A stretch of 14,684 bases of DNA from Saprospiraceae bacterium (GTDB taxonomy: Bacteria; Bacteroidota; Bacteroidia; Chitinophagales; Saprospiraceae), in contig JABDJE010000293.1 in the NCBI GenBank assembly GCA_013002625.1, positions 1 to 14,684 of the forward strand. The letters are read 5' to 3'. Below, piece by piece: positions 7,120 through 13,623 of this stretch (the first letter of the stretch is position 1; each line of letters starts with the position of its first letter). The notes beneath the pieces were generated by a model, which worked only from the letters and a program-made list of their open reading frames with translations, was not told the origin of the DNA and made no database searches. The position numbers were made by a program, and so were the translations under genes.

Positions 7120-8826
7120 GTGAAATTCTATATACTCTTAGTTGTATTATTAATATCAGCTTGTACACCGGAAATTGAATATGATTTAGTCCTCATTGGT
7201 GATAATATTTATACAGCAGCAGAAGGCGATAGTTCAGACATTTCAGCAATAGCCGTCGTTGAAGACAGAATAGTTGCAGTAGGAGACAGCAATTCTATCA
7301 TGCAAAATATCCACCCTGGGGCAAGGGTCGTCCGTATGGGCGATGGCTTCATTATGCCTGGTTTAATAGAAGGTCACGGTCATTTTTCCGGATTGGGAAG
7401 TTTGCTTCAAAACCTCAACTTTCTTAAGGATACCAGTTGGGCCCAAATCATGCAAAAAGTTGTTACAAAAGCCGAAAGCATGGATGCTGGTGAATGGGTT
7501 TTTGGCCGTGGGTGGCATCAGGAAAAATGGACCATTACACCTGAGAACGGTTTTGATGGCTACCCCATGCATGATGAATTGAGCAAACTCACTTCCAAAA
7601 ATCCTGTCTTGTTAATTCATGCCAGTGGGCACTCCTTATACGCCAATGAAGAAGCCATGAAATTAGCAGGCATAACACCCGAATCTCTTGATCCAGTTGG
7701 GGGCAGGATTGTAAAAAATGACCAGGGTGATATTGTAGGTGTATTTGAAGAACGCGCTATGACACCATTTAAGGAAACTTATAAAGAGTACCTTGATCAA
7801 TTGGATGAAGAAGAACAGTTGGCGCTTTGGCAAGAAGGGATAGATCTTGCACAGCAAGAATGTCTTGAAAATGGAATTACCAGTTTTCAGGATGCAGGTT
7901 CAACTTTTGAAGAATTAGATCGATACGAACAACGGGCAAAAGAAGGAAATCTCGACGTAAGATTATGGGTAATGTTACGTGAGAAAAATAAAGACCTGGA
8001 TGACAGAATATCAAGCTATCGGAAAGTAAACCTTGGTAATTATTTCTATACATGTCGTGCTATCAAAAGTGAGCTGGATGGTGCATTGGGTGCATATGGA
8101 GCATGGTTGCTCAAACCCTATAATGACAAGCCGGGTTTTGTAGGCCAGAACACAACACCAGTATCAGATGTCGAATCCATTGCTAAAAAGTGTTTTGAAA
8201 ATGATATGCAACTCTGCGTGCATGCAATCGGTGACAGAGCCAATAAGGAGACACTAGATATAATGGCATCTTACAACGAAAAAACACCCGGACTAAGATG
8301 GCGTGTAGAACATGCGCAACACCTCAACCCCAATGATATAAATCGATTTAAGGAGACTGGCGCAATAGCTTCAATGCAAGCTGTTCATTGCACTTCAGAT
8401 GCTCCGTTCGTTGTTAAAAGATTGGGGGATATGCGTGCAAAGATTGGTGCTTACGCATGGAAAGCCCTTCTTAGGAATGGTGTGAAAATCGTGAATGGAA
8501 CAGATGTACCCGTTGAAGATATTGATCCGATAACCAATTTTTATTCTTCAGTTACAAGAACAAGATTGGACAATGGCATGACCTTTTTTGTGGAACAAAG
8601 GATGAGTCGTGAAGAAGCATTGCGTTCTTACACAATCGATGCGGCTTATGGTGCTTTTGAAGAAGATTTAAAAGGATCAATTGAAGTTGGTAAACTGGCT
8701 GACTTCACTATAATTGACACCAATTGGCTTGAATGTTCAGACGACGAAATTCCAGATACCAAGGTCTTATACACAATTGTAGGAGGAGAAATTAAGTATG
8801 AAAATACTGAGGCGCTTAAGCAATAG
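7120..8826 (+). CDS. Lipoprotein amidohydrolase, YtcJ-like (amidohydrolase family 3)
   Basis: This is a metal-dependent hydrolase of the amidohydrolase superfamily (COG1574/YtcJ type). The frame is open from 7009, but that part overlaps the divergent gene. I start it at GTG 7120-7122, which gives 568 residues and a short lipoprotein signal: VKFYILLVVLLISAC, lipobox LISAC with Cys15. It should therefore be exported and lipid-anchored. Metal-site motifs are HGH at 86-88, His368 in CVHAIGDRAN, His398 in RVEHAQHLNP and Asp462 in GTDVPVED. The segment KSELDGALGAYGAWL is the family's usual active-site strand. The C-terminal GSIEVGKLADFTIID closes the composite beta-sandwich domain. The substrate is unknown; relatives hydrolyse amides, formamides or cyclic compounds. 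It stands alone in its transcription direction and ends in a probable terminator shared with metF. Confidence 0.88.
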   Translation: MKFYILLVVLLISACTPEIEYDLVLIGDNIYTAAEGDSSDISAIAVVEDRIVAVGDSNSIMQNIHPGARVVRMGDGFIMPGLIEGHGHFSGLGSLLQNLNFLKDTSWAQIMQKVVTKAESMDAGEWVFGRGWHQEKWTITPENGFDGYPMHDELSKLTSKNPVLLIHASGHSLYANEEAMKLAGITPESLDPVGGRIVKNDQGDIVGVFEERAMTPFKETYKEYLDQLDEEEQLALWQEGIDLAQQECLENGITSFQDAGSTFEELDRYEQRAKEGNLDVRLWVMLREKNKDLDDRISSYRKVNLGNYFYTCRAIKSELDGALGAYGAWLLKPYNDKPGFVGQNTTPVSDVESIAKKCFENDMQLCVHAIGDRANKETLDIMASYNEKTPGLRWRVEHAQHLNPNDINRFKETGAIASMQAVHCTSDAPFVVKRLGDMRAKIGAYAWKALLRNGVKIVNGTDVPVEDIDPITNFYSSVTRTRLDNGMTFFVEQRMSREEALRSYTIDAAYGAFEEDLKGSIEVGKLADFTIIDTNWLECSDDEIPDTKVLYTIVGGEIKYENTEALKQ

Positions 8827-8841
8827 CCTCTAGTATTTTTT
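8801..8841 (+). terminator. Intrinsic terminator at the amidohydrolase/metF convergence, possibly bidirectional
   Basis: AAAATACT-GAGGC (8801-8813) pairs with GCCTC-T-AGTATTTT (8826-8839), leaving a single bulged T at 8831 and a 12-base loop that itself contains the palindrome GCTTAAGC. On the plus strand the stem runs into TTTTTT (8836-8841). On the minus strand the stem is followed by TTTTCAT, a weaker tail. The hairpin lies inside the overlapping last codons of both genes, so the same bases encode two C termini and a terminator. Confidence 0.7.
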
Positions 8842-9769
8842 GCATTGTTTCTGTATCGCCCATTGTATAATAATGTATACACGGAACACCCGCTGCTTTG
8901 AGTTCTTTGGATTGTTCGATACACCATTCTAATCCGATTTGTTTGATCGCTTCTTTCGATTCAGCTTTCTGCATTTCCGCTACCAGCTCATCTTTGAAAT
9001 TGACAAAGAATTTACGCGGAATCGAATTCAATTGGGATTTGAAAGTAATGGGTTTAAGCCCTGGAATAATTGGAACATTGATGCCTATGGCTTTGCACCT
9101 TTCAACAAAGTTAAAATACTTTGAATTGTCAAAAAACATCTGTGTTACTATGTATTCTCCACCTGCATCAATTTTCTCTTTCAGGAATTTCAAGTCAGAG
9201 TCCAGGTTTGGAGATTCAAAATGTTTTTCAGGATAACCAGCAACGCCTATACAAAAATCTGTAGGTGCAGCATTATCCAGATTCGGATCGAGATACTGTC
9301 CCTTGTTCATCTTTTCAATCTGACGAATCAAGTCGACCGCATACGAATGTCCTCCCTCTTCAGGAATAAATCTGTCCTCAAATTTTCTGGCATCGCCTCG
9401 GATGGCCAATACATTATTAATACCTAAGAAATTGAGGTCGATCAATGCATTCTCCGTTTCTTCTTTGGTAAAGCCTCCACAAATTAAGTGGGGTACGGCA
9501 TCCACGCCATAGCGATGCATTAATGAGGCACAAATTCCTACTGTACCGGGACGTTTTCTAATGGCTATTTTTTCATAATAACCACTTTCCCTTTTGTTGA
9601 AAATAAATTCTTCGCGATGATAAGTAACATCTATAAACGGAGGTTTATAGTCCATTAGTGGATCCAACATATCAAATATGTCCTGCATCCTGCCGCCTTT
9701 CAAAGGAGGGAGCACCTCATAGGATATCAATGTATCATTGGCACGATCTATATGATCCGTTACTTTCAT
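8816..9769 (-). CDS. metF: Methylenetetrahydrofolate reductase
   Basis: MetF is a flavoenzyme that reduces 5,10-methylenetetrahydrofolate to 5-methyltetrahydrofolate, the methyl donor for methionine synthesis. The 317-residue protein forms one TIM-barrel domain, slightly longer than the E. coli enzyme (296). Glu18 in ISYEVLPP matches the catalytic glutamate of the FEFFPP-type motif. The flavin-binding segment is LAIRGDARKF at 121-130, preceded by PHLICGG at 93-99. GGEYIVTQMFFD near 203-214 and the PIIPGLKPI segment are conserved strands. The start ATG complements 9767-9769. No SAM riboswitch is recognisable upstream; instead a tetranucleotide repeat and tRNA-Leu lie on the same strand. Its last 11 bases overlap the convergent amidohydrolase gene. 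Confidence 0.96.
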   Translation of the reverse strand: MKVTDHIDRANDTLISYEVLPPLKGGRMQDIFDMLDPLMDYKPPFIDVTYHREEFIFNKRESGYYEKIAIRKRPGTVGICASLMHRYGVDAVPHLICGGFTKEETENALIDLNFLGINNVLAIRGDARKFEDRFIPEEGGHSYAVDLIRQIEKMNKGQYLDPNLDNAAPTDFCIGVAGYPEKHFESPNLDSDLKFLKEKIDAGGEYIVTQMFFDNSKYFNFVERCKAIGINVPIIPGLKPITFKSQLNSIPRKFFVNFKDELVAEMQKAESKEAIKQIGLEWCIEQSKELKAAGVPCIHYYTMGDTETMQKILEAIA

Positions 9770-9819
9770 AATAGAATATTTAGACTATACATCAAAAAGA
9801 GTACCACTTGGCCTTGGTG

Positions 9820-9918
9820 GATGAGTGAGTGAATGAATGATTGAATGAATGATTGGATGAGTGAATGAATGAATGATTGGATGAGTGAATGAATGATTGA
9901 ATGAGTGAGAGAGTGAAT
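9820..9918. repeat. Tetranucleotide tandem repeat, 24 in-register NNTG units
   Basis: The 99 bases read as 24 consecutive four-base units plus three bases. Every unit is aatg, agtg, attg or gatg except one agag (unit 23), and the register never slips. There is also a 20-base higher-order unit, aatg-aatg-attg-gatg-agtg. It occurs identically at 9844-9863 and 9868-9887, with one change at 9888-9907 and a partial copy at 9832-9851. The repeat lies between tRNA-Leu and metF. Translated, it gives Ser/His/Thr/Ile-rich nonsense, so I do not treat it as coding. Confidence 0.9.
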
Positions 9919-9952
9919 ATTTTATTATTCTATAATCCAATCCTTTAAAAAG

Positions 9953-10036
9953 TACCAAAGGAGGGACTCGAACCCTCACGCTATTGCTAGCACTGGATTT
10001 TGAATCCAGCGTGTCTACCAATTCCACCACTTTGGC
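9953..10036 (-). tRNA. tRNA-Leu, anticodon CAA
   Basis: The minus strand folds as an 84-base class II tRNA. The acceptor stem GCCAAAG pairs with CTTTGGT (the first pair is G-U), with discriminator A at 9953. The D arm contains TGGTGGAATTGGTAGACA. The anticodon stem CTGGA/TCCAG encloses the loop TTCAAAA, so the anticodon is CAA (complement of 10000-10002), reading the leucine codon TTG. The long variable arm GCTA-gcaa-TAGC is typical of leucine tRNAs. The T arm is GAGGG-TTCGAGT-CCCTC. The 3' CCA is not encoded (ACT follows the stem), so it must be added enzymatically. Confidence 0.96.
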
Positions 10037-10047
10037 TGAAAGGAAAA

Positions 10048-10055
10048 CAAAATTA
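10048..10055 (-). promoter_or_regulatory. -7 element of the tRNA-Leu promoter
   Basis: The minus strand reads TAATTTTG here, an exact TAnnTTTG, 11 bases before the first base of tRNA-Leu. Transcription would start just upstream of the tRNA, near 10040-10043. A clear TTTG is not found at the expected -33 distance, where the strand is G-rich (GGGTAGGGTGTG). Confidence 0.6.
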
Positions 10056-10179
10056 TACATTTTCTCTTTAGATGCACACCCTACCCACTTTTTTTCAATT
10101 ATTTAATTCATAGAACTGTTGTTTATCCATATTTCGAATTGCTTGATAGAATTATTGGTTTAGATTAATAGCAAATGCT

Positions 10180-10187
10180 TAATCTTG
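10180..10187 (+). promoter_or_regulatory. Possible -7 element for the tolC-like operon
   Basis: TAATCTTG differs from TAnnTTTG by one base and lies 18 bases before the ATG at 10206. Upstream candidates for the -33 box (ATTG at 10154-10157 or TTTA at 10159-10162) have spacings of 22 and 17 bases, so the match is only partial. Nothing else in 10056-10205 resembles a promoter on the plus strand. Confidence 0.3.
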
Positions 10188-10205
10188 TAGCAGATTAGAA
10201 AATGT

Positions 10206-11657
10206 ATGAAAACACAGAACATTCTTTTAGCCTTGTGCTTAATCCTGAGTTGTTACTCCGGATCATTTGGACAAGAAAAATGGTCCCTTGAGCAATGCAT
10301 ACTCCATGCACAGAAATCCAGCATTGCTGTTAATCAATCCCTTATTGGGATTTCACAGTCAGAAGTTACACTGGATCAAGCCAAACAAAGTAGAAACCCA
10401 AACCTAAATGCCAATACGAATGTAAATTGGAACTTTGGACGGACGGTTGATCCTACTTCAAATGACTTTATCCAAGCCACTTTTTTCTCCAATGGCTATA
10501 GTTTATCTTCCGGGATTTCACTTTACCGTGGATTTCAAATAAAAAATAGCATTGAACAAGCTAAGGTTGACCTCAAGGCATCCAAGTCTGATATGCAGCA
10601 GACCATACAAAATGTCAGTCTTACGGTAGCCAACAATTTTTTGACAGTATTATTCAATCAGGATAATATTAAAATAGCTGAGCGTCAATTATTGCTTAAT
10701 CAGCAACAGCTCAATCAATTAAATAAATCTATTGCAGCGGGCACAATGCCTGAAGCTGAGCGACTAAACCTTGAAGCCCAAATAGCACAAAGTGAGCAAA
10801 ATCTAATTTCGGCAAGAAACGACCTGGATATATCCATACTCCAATTGAAACAAAGTTTGAGGTTGGACCCGAGCTATCCACTAGAATTAGATGTGCCCGA
10901 TGACGTGCCTTTCAGCACAGATCCAGATATGGTGACATTTGAAGAAGCGTTTGCTGAGGCATTAAAAAATCGTCCAGATCTACAAGCCGCCGAGTTGAGA
11001 ATTGCATCTGCCAATCTGGGAACACGCATCGCAAAGGGGGCCCTGGCGCCTTCTATTACATTTGGGGGTAGTCTTGGAAGTAATTATTCAAACCAGGGTC
11101 GAACTGTTATTGGCAGCAATCCGGTAACAATAGAGAATGATCTTTTTATTTCTGTAAATGAACCCCCTCTGGTATTGAATGATGTCCCGGTAACATTGTC
11201 TACCGAGGTAGATGAACCTGTGCTCGAAAAAACAAAATATATTGATCAAATGGATCAAAACCTCTCGTATGGTTTTGGATTTGGTATCAGTATTCCTATC
11301 TATAATAATGGTAGCACTCAATCAAGTATACAGAGAGCTCAATTAGCAGAGAAAAGTGCCCGATTGAATTATGAGCAGTTGATTGAAAATTTAAAAATAG
11401 TTGTTCAACAATCCCTTGCTGACGCCAAAGCGTCCAAAAAAAGATTGGAAGCGTCAAACAAAGCTTTGGAAGCACAACAACTCGCATTTAACAATGCAAC
11501 AAAAAGATTGGAGATTGGGGCCACCAATACCTTTGAATGGGAATCTCAAAAAACGCAATTAGAAAATGCTGAGATCACAAATCTCATCGATGAATACAAC
11601 TATCTTTTTAATATCAAAATATTAGAATTTTACTTAGGAAAACCGCTTAAACTATAA
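10206..11657 (+). CDS. TolC-family outer-membrane efflux protein
   Basis: This is an outer-membrane channel protein of the OEP/TolC family, expected to form a trimeric beta-barrel and alpha-helical tunnel for efflux or type I secretion. The 483 residues start with a Sec signal peptide (basic MKTQN, hydrophobic ILLALCLILSCYSG, likely cleaved near SFGQ). Mature sequence begins EKWSLEQCILHAQKSS, the usual family opening. Two repeats of long helices follow: residues about 110-230 with LNLEAQIAQSEQNLISARND, and about 370-470 with RLEIGATNTFEWESQKTQLE. The barrel strands include NWNFGRTVDP and YGFGFGISIPIYNNG. A polar insertion of about 60 residues (near 300-350, GSNPVTIENDLF onward) precedes the second barrel strand; comparable loops occur in Bacteroidota homologues. 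It is followed after five bases by its adaptor gene. Confidence 0.93.
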   Translation: MKTQNILLALCLILSCYSGSFGQEKWSLEQCILHAQKSSIAVNQSLIGISQSEVTLDQAKQSRNPNLNANTNVNWNFGRTVDPTSNDFIQATFFSNGYSLSSGISLYRGFQIKNSIEQAKVDLKASKSDMQQTIQNVSLTVANNFLTVLFNQDNIKIAERQLLLNQQQLNQLNKSIAAGTMPEAERLNLEAQIAQSEQNLISARNDLDISILQLKQSLRLDPSYPLELDVPDDVPFSTDPDMVTFEEAFAEALKNRPDLQAAELRIASANLGTRIAKGALAPSITFGGSLGSNYSNQGRTVIGSNPVTIENDLFISVNEPPLVLNDVPVTLSTEVDEPVLEKTKYIDQMDQNLSYGFGFGISIPIYNNGSTQSSIQRAQLAEKSARLNYEQLIENLKIVVQQSLADAKASKKRLEASNKALEAQQLAFNNATKRLEIGATNTFEWESQKTQLENAEITNLIDEYNYLFNIKILEFYLGKPLKL

Positions 11658-11662
11658 TCTAC

Positions 11663-13027
11663 ATGGCAAAGAATAAAAAAAGACTTTGGATAACCCTTGG
11701 GTTGCTGGCAATCATAGCGTTGCTCATCATTGCTGCTGTTGTCAAAGGCCAGTCCAAACCAAAAGGTGAAGCCGTAAATGTTGAAAAAGTCGAAAGACGT
11801 ACAATTAAGGAAACAGTATCAGCATCTGGTCGTGTCTTTCCCGAAACCGAAGTCAAGATTTCTTCGGATGTTTCAGGCGAAATCGTTGAATTATACGTTG
11901 CAGAAGGAGATTCTGTCAGAGCCGGACAATTGCTTGCTAAAATAGACCCTGAAACATATATCTCCGCAGTACAACGTGCTGAAGCTACAGTAGCAGGTTC
12001 AAAATCTAACCTTGCAATGTCAAGGGCAAGCAAACAAGCTAGCATTGCACAGAAAGAGCAAATTGCAGCGCAACTGAAAAATGCAAAAAGAATCCTTGAG
12101 CGTAACAAACAACTGAAAGCTGAAGGTATTATTTCAGAAGCGGACTACGAACAAGCTGTAGCAAATGTTGAAAACCTTGAGGCCAACCTTAGGTCAGCCG
12201 AGGCTAATATAAAATCAGCAGAGCAAAGCATTGAGGGATCGAAGTATAATGTGGAATCTACTGAAGCCACATTGAATGAGATGAAGACAAGTCTGAGGCG
12301 AACAACCATTACATCTCCTGTTGATGGTGTCATTTCAACATTAAATGTTGAGCAGGGAGAACGTGTTGTGGGAACAATGCAAATGTCTGGAACAGAATTG
12401 ATGCGAATAGCTAACCTGAGCAGCATGGAGGTTCAAGTGGATGTTTCTGAGAACGATATAATCAGAGTATCATTAGGAGATAAAGCGGAAATTGAAGTGG
12501 ATGCATATCTCGATAAAATATTTAGTGGTGAAGTTACCGAAATCGCCAACTCCGCTTCAAATGTGATTGGAGCCACGGCATTGAATACAGATCAGGTAAC
12601 AAACTTTATTGTAAAGATCAGGATAGATCGCGAATCTTATGAAGATATGATCATCCCTGGCAAGAAATTCCCTTTCCGTCCTGGAATGTCTGCATCTGTA
12701 GACATATACACCAATGAGGTTAAGGATGTTCTAAGTGTTCCAATTCAAACTGTGACAGCCAGAGAACTGGATGAAGATGGTAAGGTTTCAAAAGACGCTG
12801 ATAAAAACGAATTTAAGGAAGTTGTTTTCCTATTTGCAGCGGATACTGTAGCGATGCAAATTGTTAAAACTGGAATTCAGGATGATGAATACATTCAGAT
12901 CCTGGAAGGTCTTCCAGATAGTGCGGAAGTTGTAACAGGACCCTATGCCGCCATTTCAACCAAACTTGAAGATGGAGACGCTGCACATAAGAAAAAAGAT
13001 AAAAAGGATAAGGACAAAGATGACTAA
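11663..13027 (+). CDS. Periplasmic adaptor (membrane fusion) protein, HlyD/MacA-like
   Basis: This adaptor links an inner-membrane transporter to the TolC-like channel. The 454 residues begin with a basic N terminus and one membrane helix (about 8-28, WITLGLLAIIALLIIAAVV), so it is inner-membrane anchored with a periplasmic body. A split lipoyl domain has halves near residues 65-97 (SDVSGEIVELYVAEGDSV) and 212-232 (ITSPVDGVISTLNVEQGERV). Between them lies an Ala/Glu/Lys-rich coiled-coil hairpin. Beta-barrel and membrane-proximal domains follow (MEVQVDVSENDI, GMSASVDIYT). The tail ends in an unusual charged run, HKKKDKKDKDKDD. The subtype is closest to MacA-like adaptors working with ABC exporters, but no permease gene follows. 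The last eight bases overlap the next gene (ATGACTAA). Confidence 0.92.
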   Translation: MAKNKKRLWITLGLLAIIALLIIAAVVKGQSKPKGEAVNVEKVERRTIKETVSASGRVFPETEVKISSDVSGEIVELYVAEGDSVRAGQLLAKIDPETYISAVQRAEATVAGSKSNLAMSRASKQASIAQKEQIAAQLKNAKRILERNKQLKAEGIISEADYEQAVANVENLEANLRSAEANIKSAEQSIEGSKYNVESTEATLNEMKTSLRRTTITSPVDGVISTLNVEQGERVVGTMQMSGTELMRIANLSSMEVQVDVSENDIIRVSLGDKAEIEVDAYLDKIFSGEVTEIANSASNVIGATALNTDQVTNFIVKIRIDRESYEDMIIPGKKFPFRPGMSASVDIYTNEVKDVLSVPIQTVTARELDEDGKVSKDADKNEFKEVVFLFAADTVAMQIVKTGIQDDEYIQILEGLPDSAEVVTGPYAAISTKLEDGDAAHKKKDKKDKDKDD

Positions 13028-13619
13028 AGCCTGTGCACTTATCATATTCATTAAGAATCCTGAAGAAGGAAAAGTAAAAACGCGTTTGGCTGCTGGTATT
13101 GGCAGCCATTCTGCTTTGAAGGTTTACCATAAGTTGCTTGATATAACAAAGCATGCTGCTATCAAATCAGATACCGATCGATTCCTCTTTTACAGCAGTG
13201 AAATTAAGCTTGAAGATAATTGGCCTGAAGACATGTTTAAGAAACATTTGCAACAAGGCGTTGACCTCGGTGATCGAATGTTGAATGCATTTCAAACTGT
13301 ACTTCAGAAATATGAGAGCGCAATAATTATCGGTTCGGATTGTCCGGGAATATCGCCTGAAATAATAGAAGAGACCAAAACAGCGCTGATTAAATATGAT
13401 TGTGTCATCGGACCCAGCTATGATGGAGGCTATTATTTATTGGCCATGAAACAATTGATTCCAGAATTATTTAAGGATATCAAATGGAGCAGTACATCAG
13501 TTTTATCCGACACCATAAAAGTCTTAAATAAAATGGGCTTAAGCTTTTTAAAATTAAGCCCACTCAGAGATATCGACACCATCGAGGATCTCGCTTATTT
13601 TCCAGAACTAAACCCTTAA
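13020..13619 (+). CDS. DUF2064/TIGR04282-type glycosyl- or nucleotidyl-transferase
   Basis: This is a cytoplasmic GT-A-like transferase of the DUF2064 (COG3222) family, called rSAM/selenodomain-associated transferase 1 and in some bacteria linked to arsenosugar synthesis. I start it at ATG 13020-13022, giving 199 residues that begin MTKACALIIF; an upstream ATG at 12945 lies deep inside the adaptor gene and would add a non-family basic extension. Motifs are NPEEGKVKTRLA at 13-24 (the nucleotide-binding K-TRL signature), GSDCPGI at 105-111, and GPSYDGGYYLLAM at 131-143, with LRDIDTIEDL at 182-191. The start overlaps the adaptor stop by eight bases, so it is coupled to the efflux genes. Its partner genes for arsenosugar synthesis (a radical SAM protein, a methyltransferase) are not in view, and its true substrate is unknown. 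Confidence 0.85.
   Translation: MTKACALIIFIKNPEEGKVKTRLAAGIGSHSALKVYHKLLDITKHAAIKSDTDRFLFYSSEIKLEDNWPEDMFKKHLQQGVDLGDRMLNAFQTVLQKYESAIIIGSDCPGISPEIIEETKTALIKYDCVIGPSYDGGYYLLAMKQLIPELFKDIKWSSTSVLSDTIKVLNKMGLSFLKLSPLRDIDTIEDLAYFPELNP
13534..13562 (-). terminator. Probable intrinsic terminator of the C1 peptidase gene, inside the convergent gene
   Basis: TGGGCTTAA (13534-13542) and TTAAGCCCA (13554-13562) form a perfect 9-bp stem with an 11-base loop. Only on the minus strand is it followed by a U-rich tail (TTTTATTTAAG after the stem), about 60 bases past the peptidase stop. On the plus strand the tail is ACTCAG, so it should not stop the transferase mRNA. The bases also encode transferase residues about 172-181 (MGLSFLKLSP). 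Confidence 0.5.
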
Positions 13620-13623
13620 AGAT

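Noticed and set aside
9797..9817. Possible terminator between the repeat and metF (CCAC, nine bases, GTGG, then a T-run on the minus strand)
   Set aside because: The stem has only four base pairs and cannot be extended, so it is too weak to support.
9785..10060. Open frame of 91 codons on the minus strand covering the tRNA and the repeat
   Set aside because: It runs through the whole tRNA-Leu and the tetranucleotide array, giving a tRNA-shadow peptide followed by a Ser/His/Thr/Ile repeat. Neither part resembles a protein family.
11659..12108. Minus-strand open frame of 149 codons opposite the adaptor gene
   Set aside because: It is antisense to the lipoyl and coiled-coil region of a clear adaptor gene; its Ser/Ala-rich hydrophobic sequence is what antisense of Glu/Ala/Lys codons gives.
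12945..13019. Upstream extension of the DUF2064 transferase from an ATG at 12945
   Set aside because: It would overlap the adaptor gene by 83 bases and add a basic stretch not seen in the family, whose members begin right at the strand matching MTKACALIIF.
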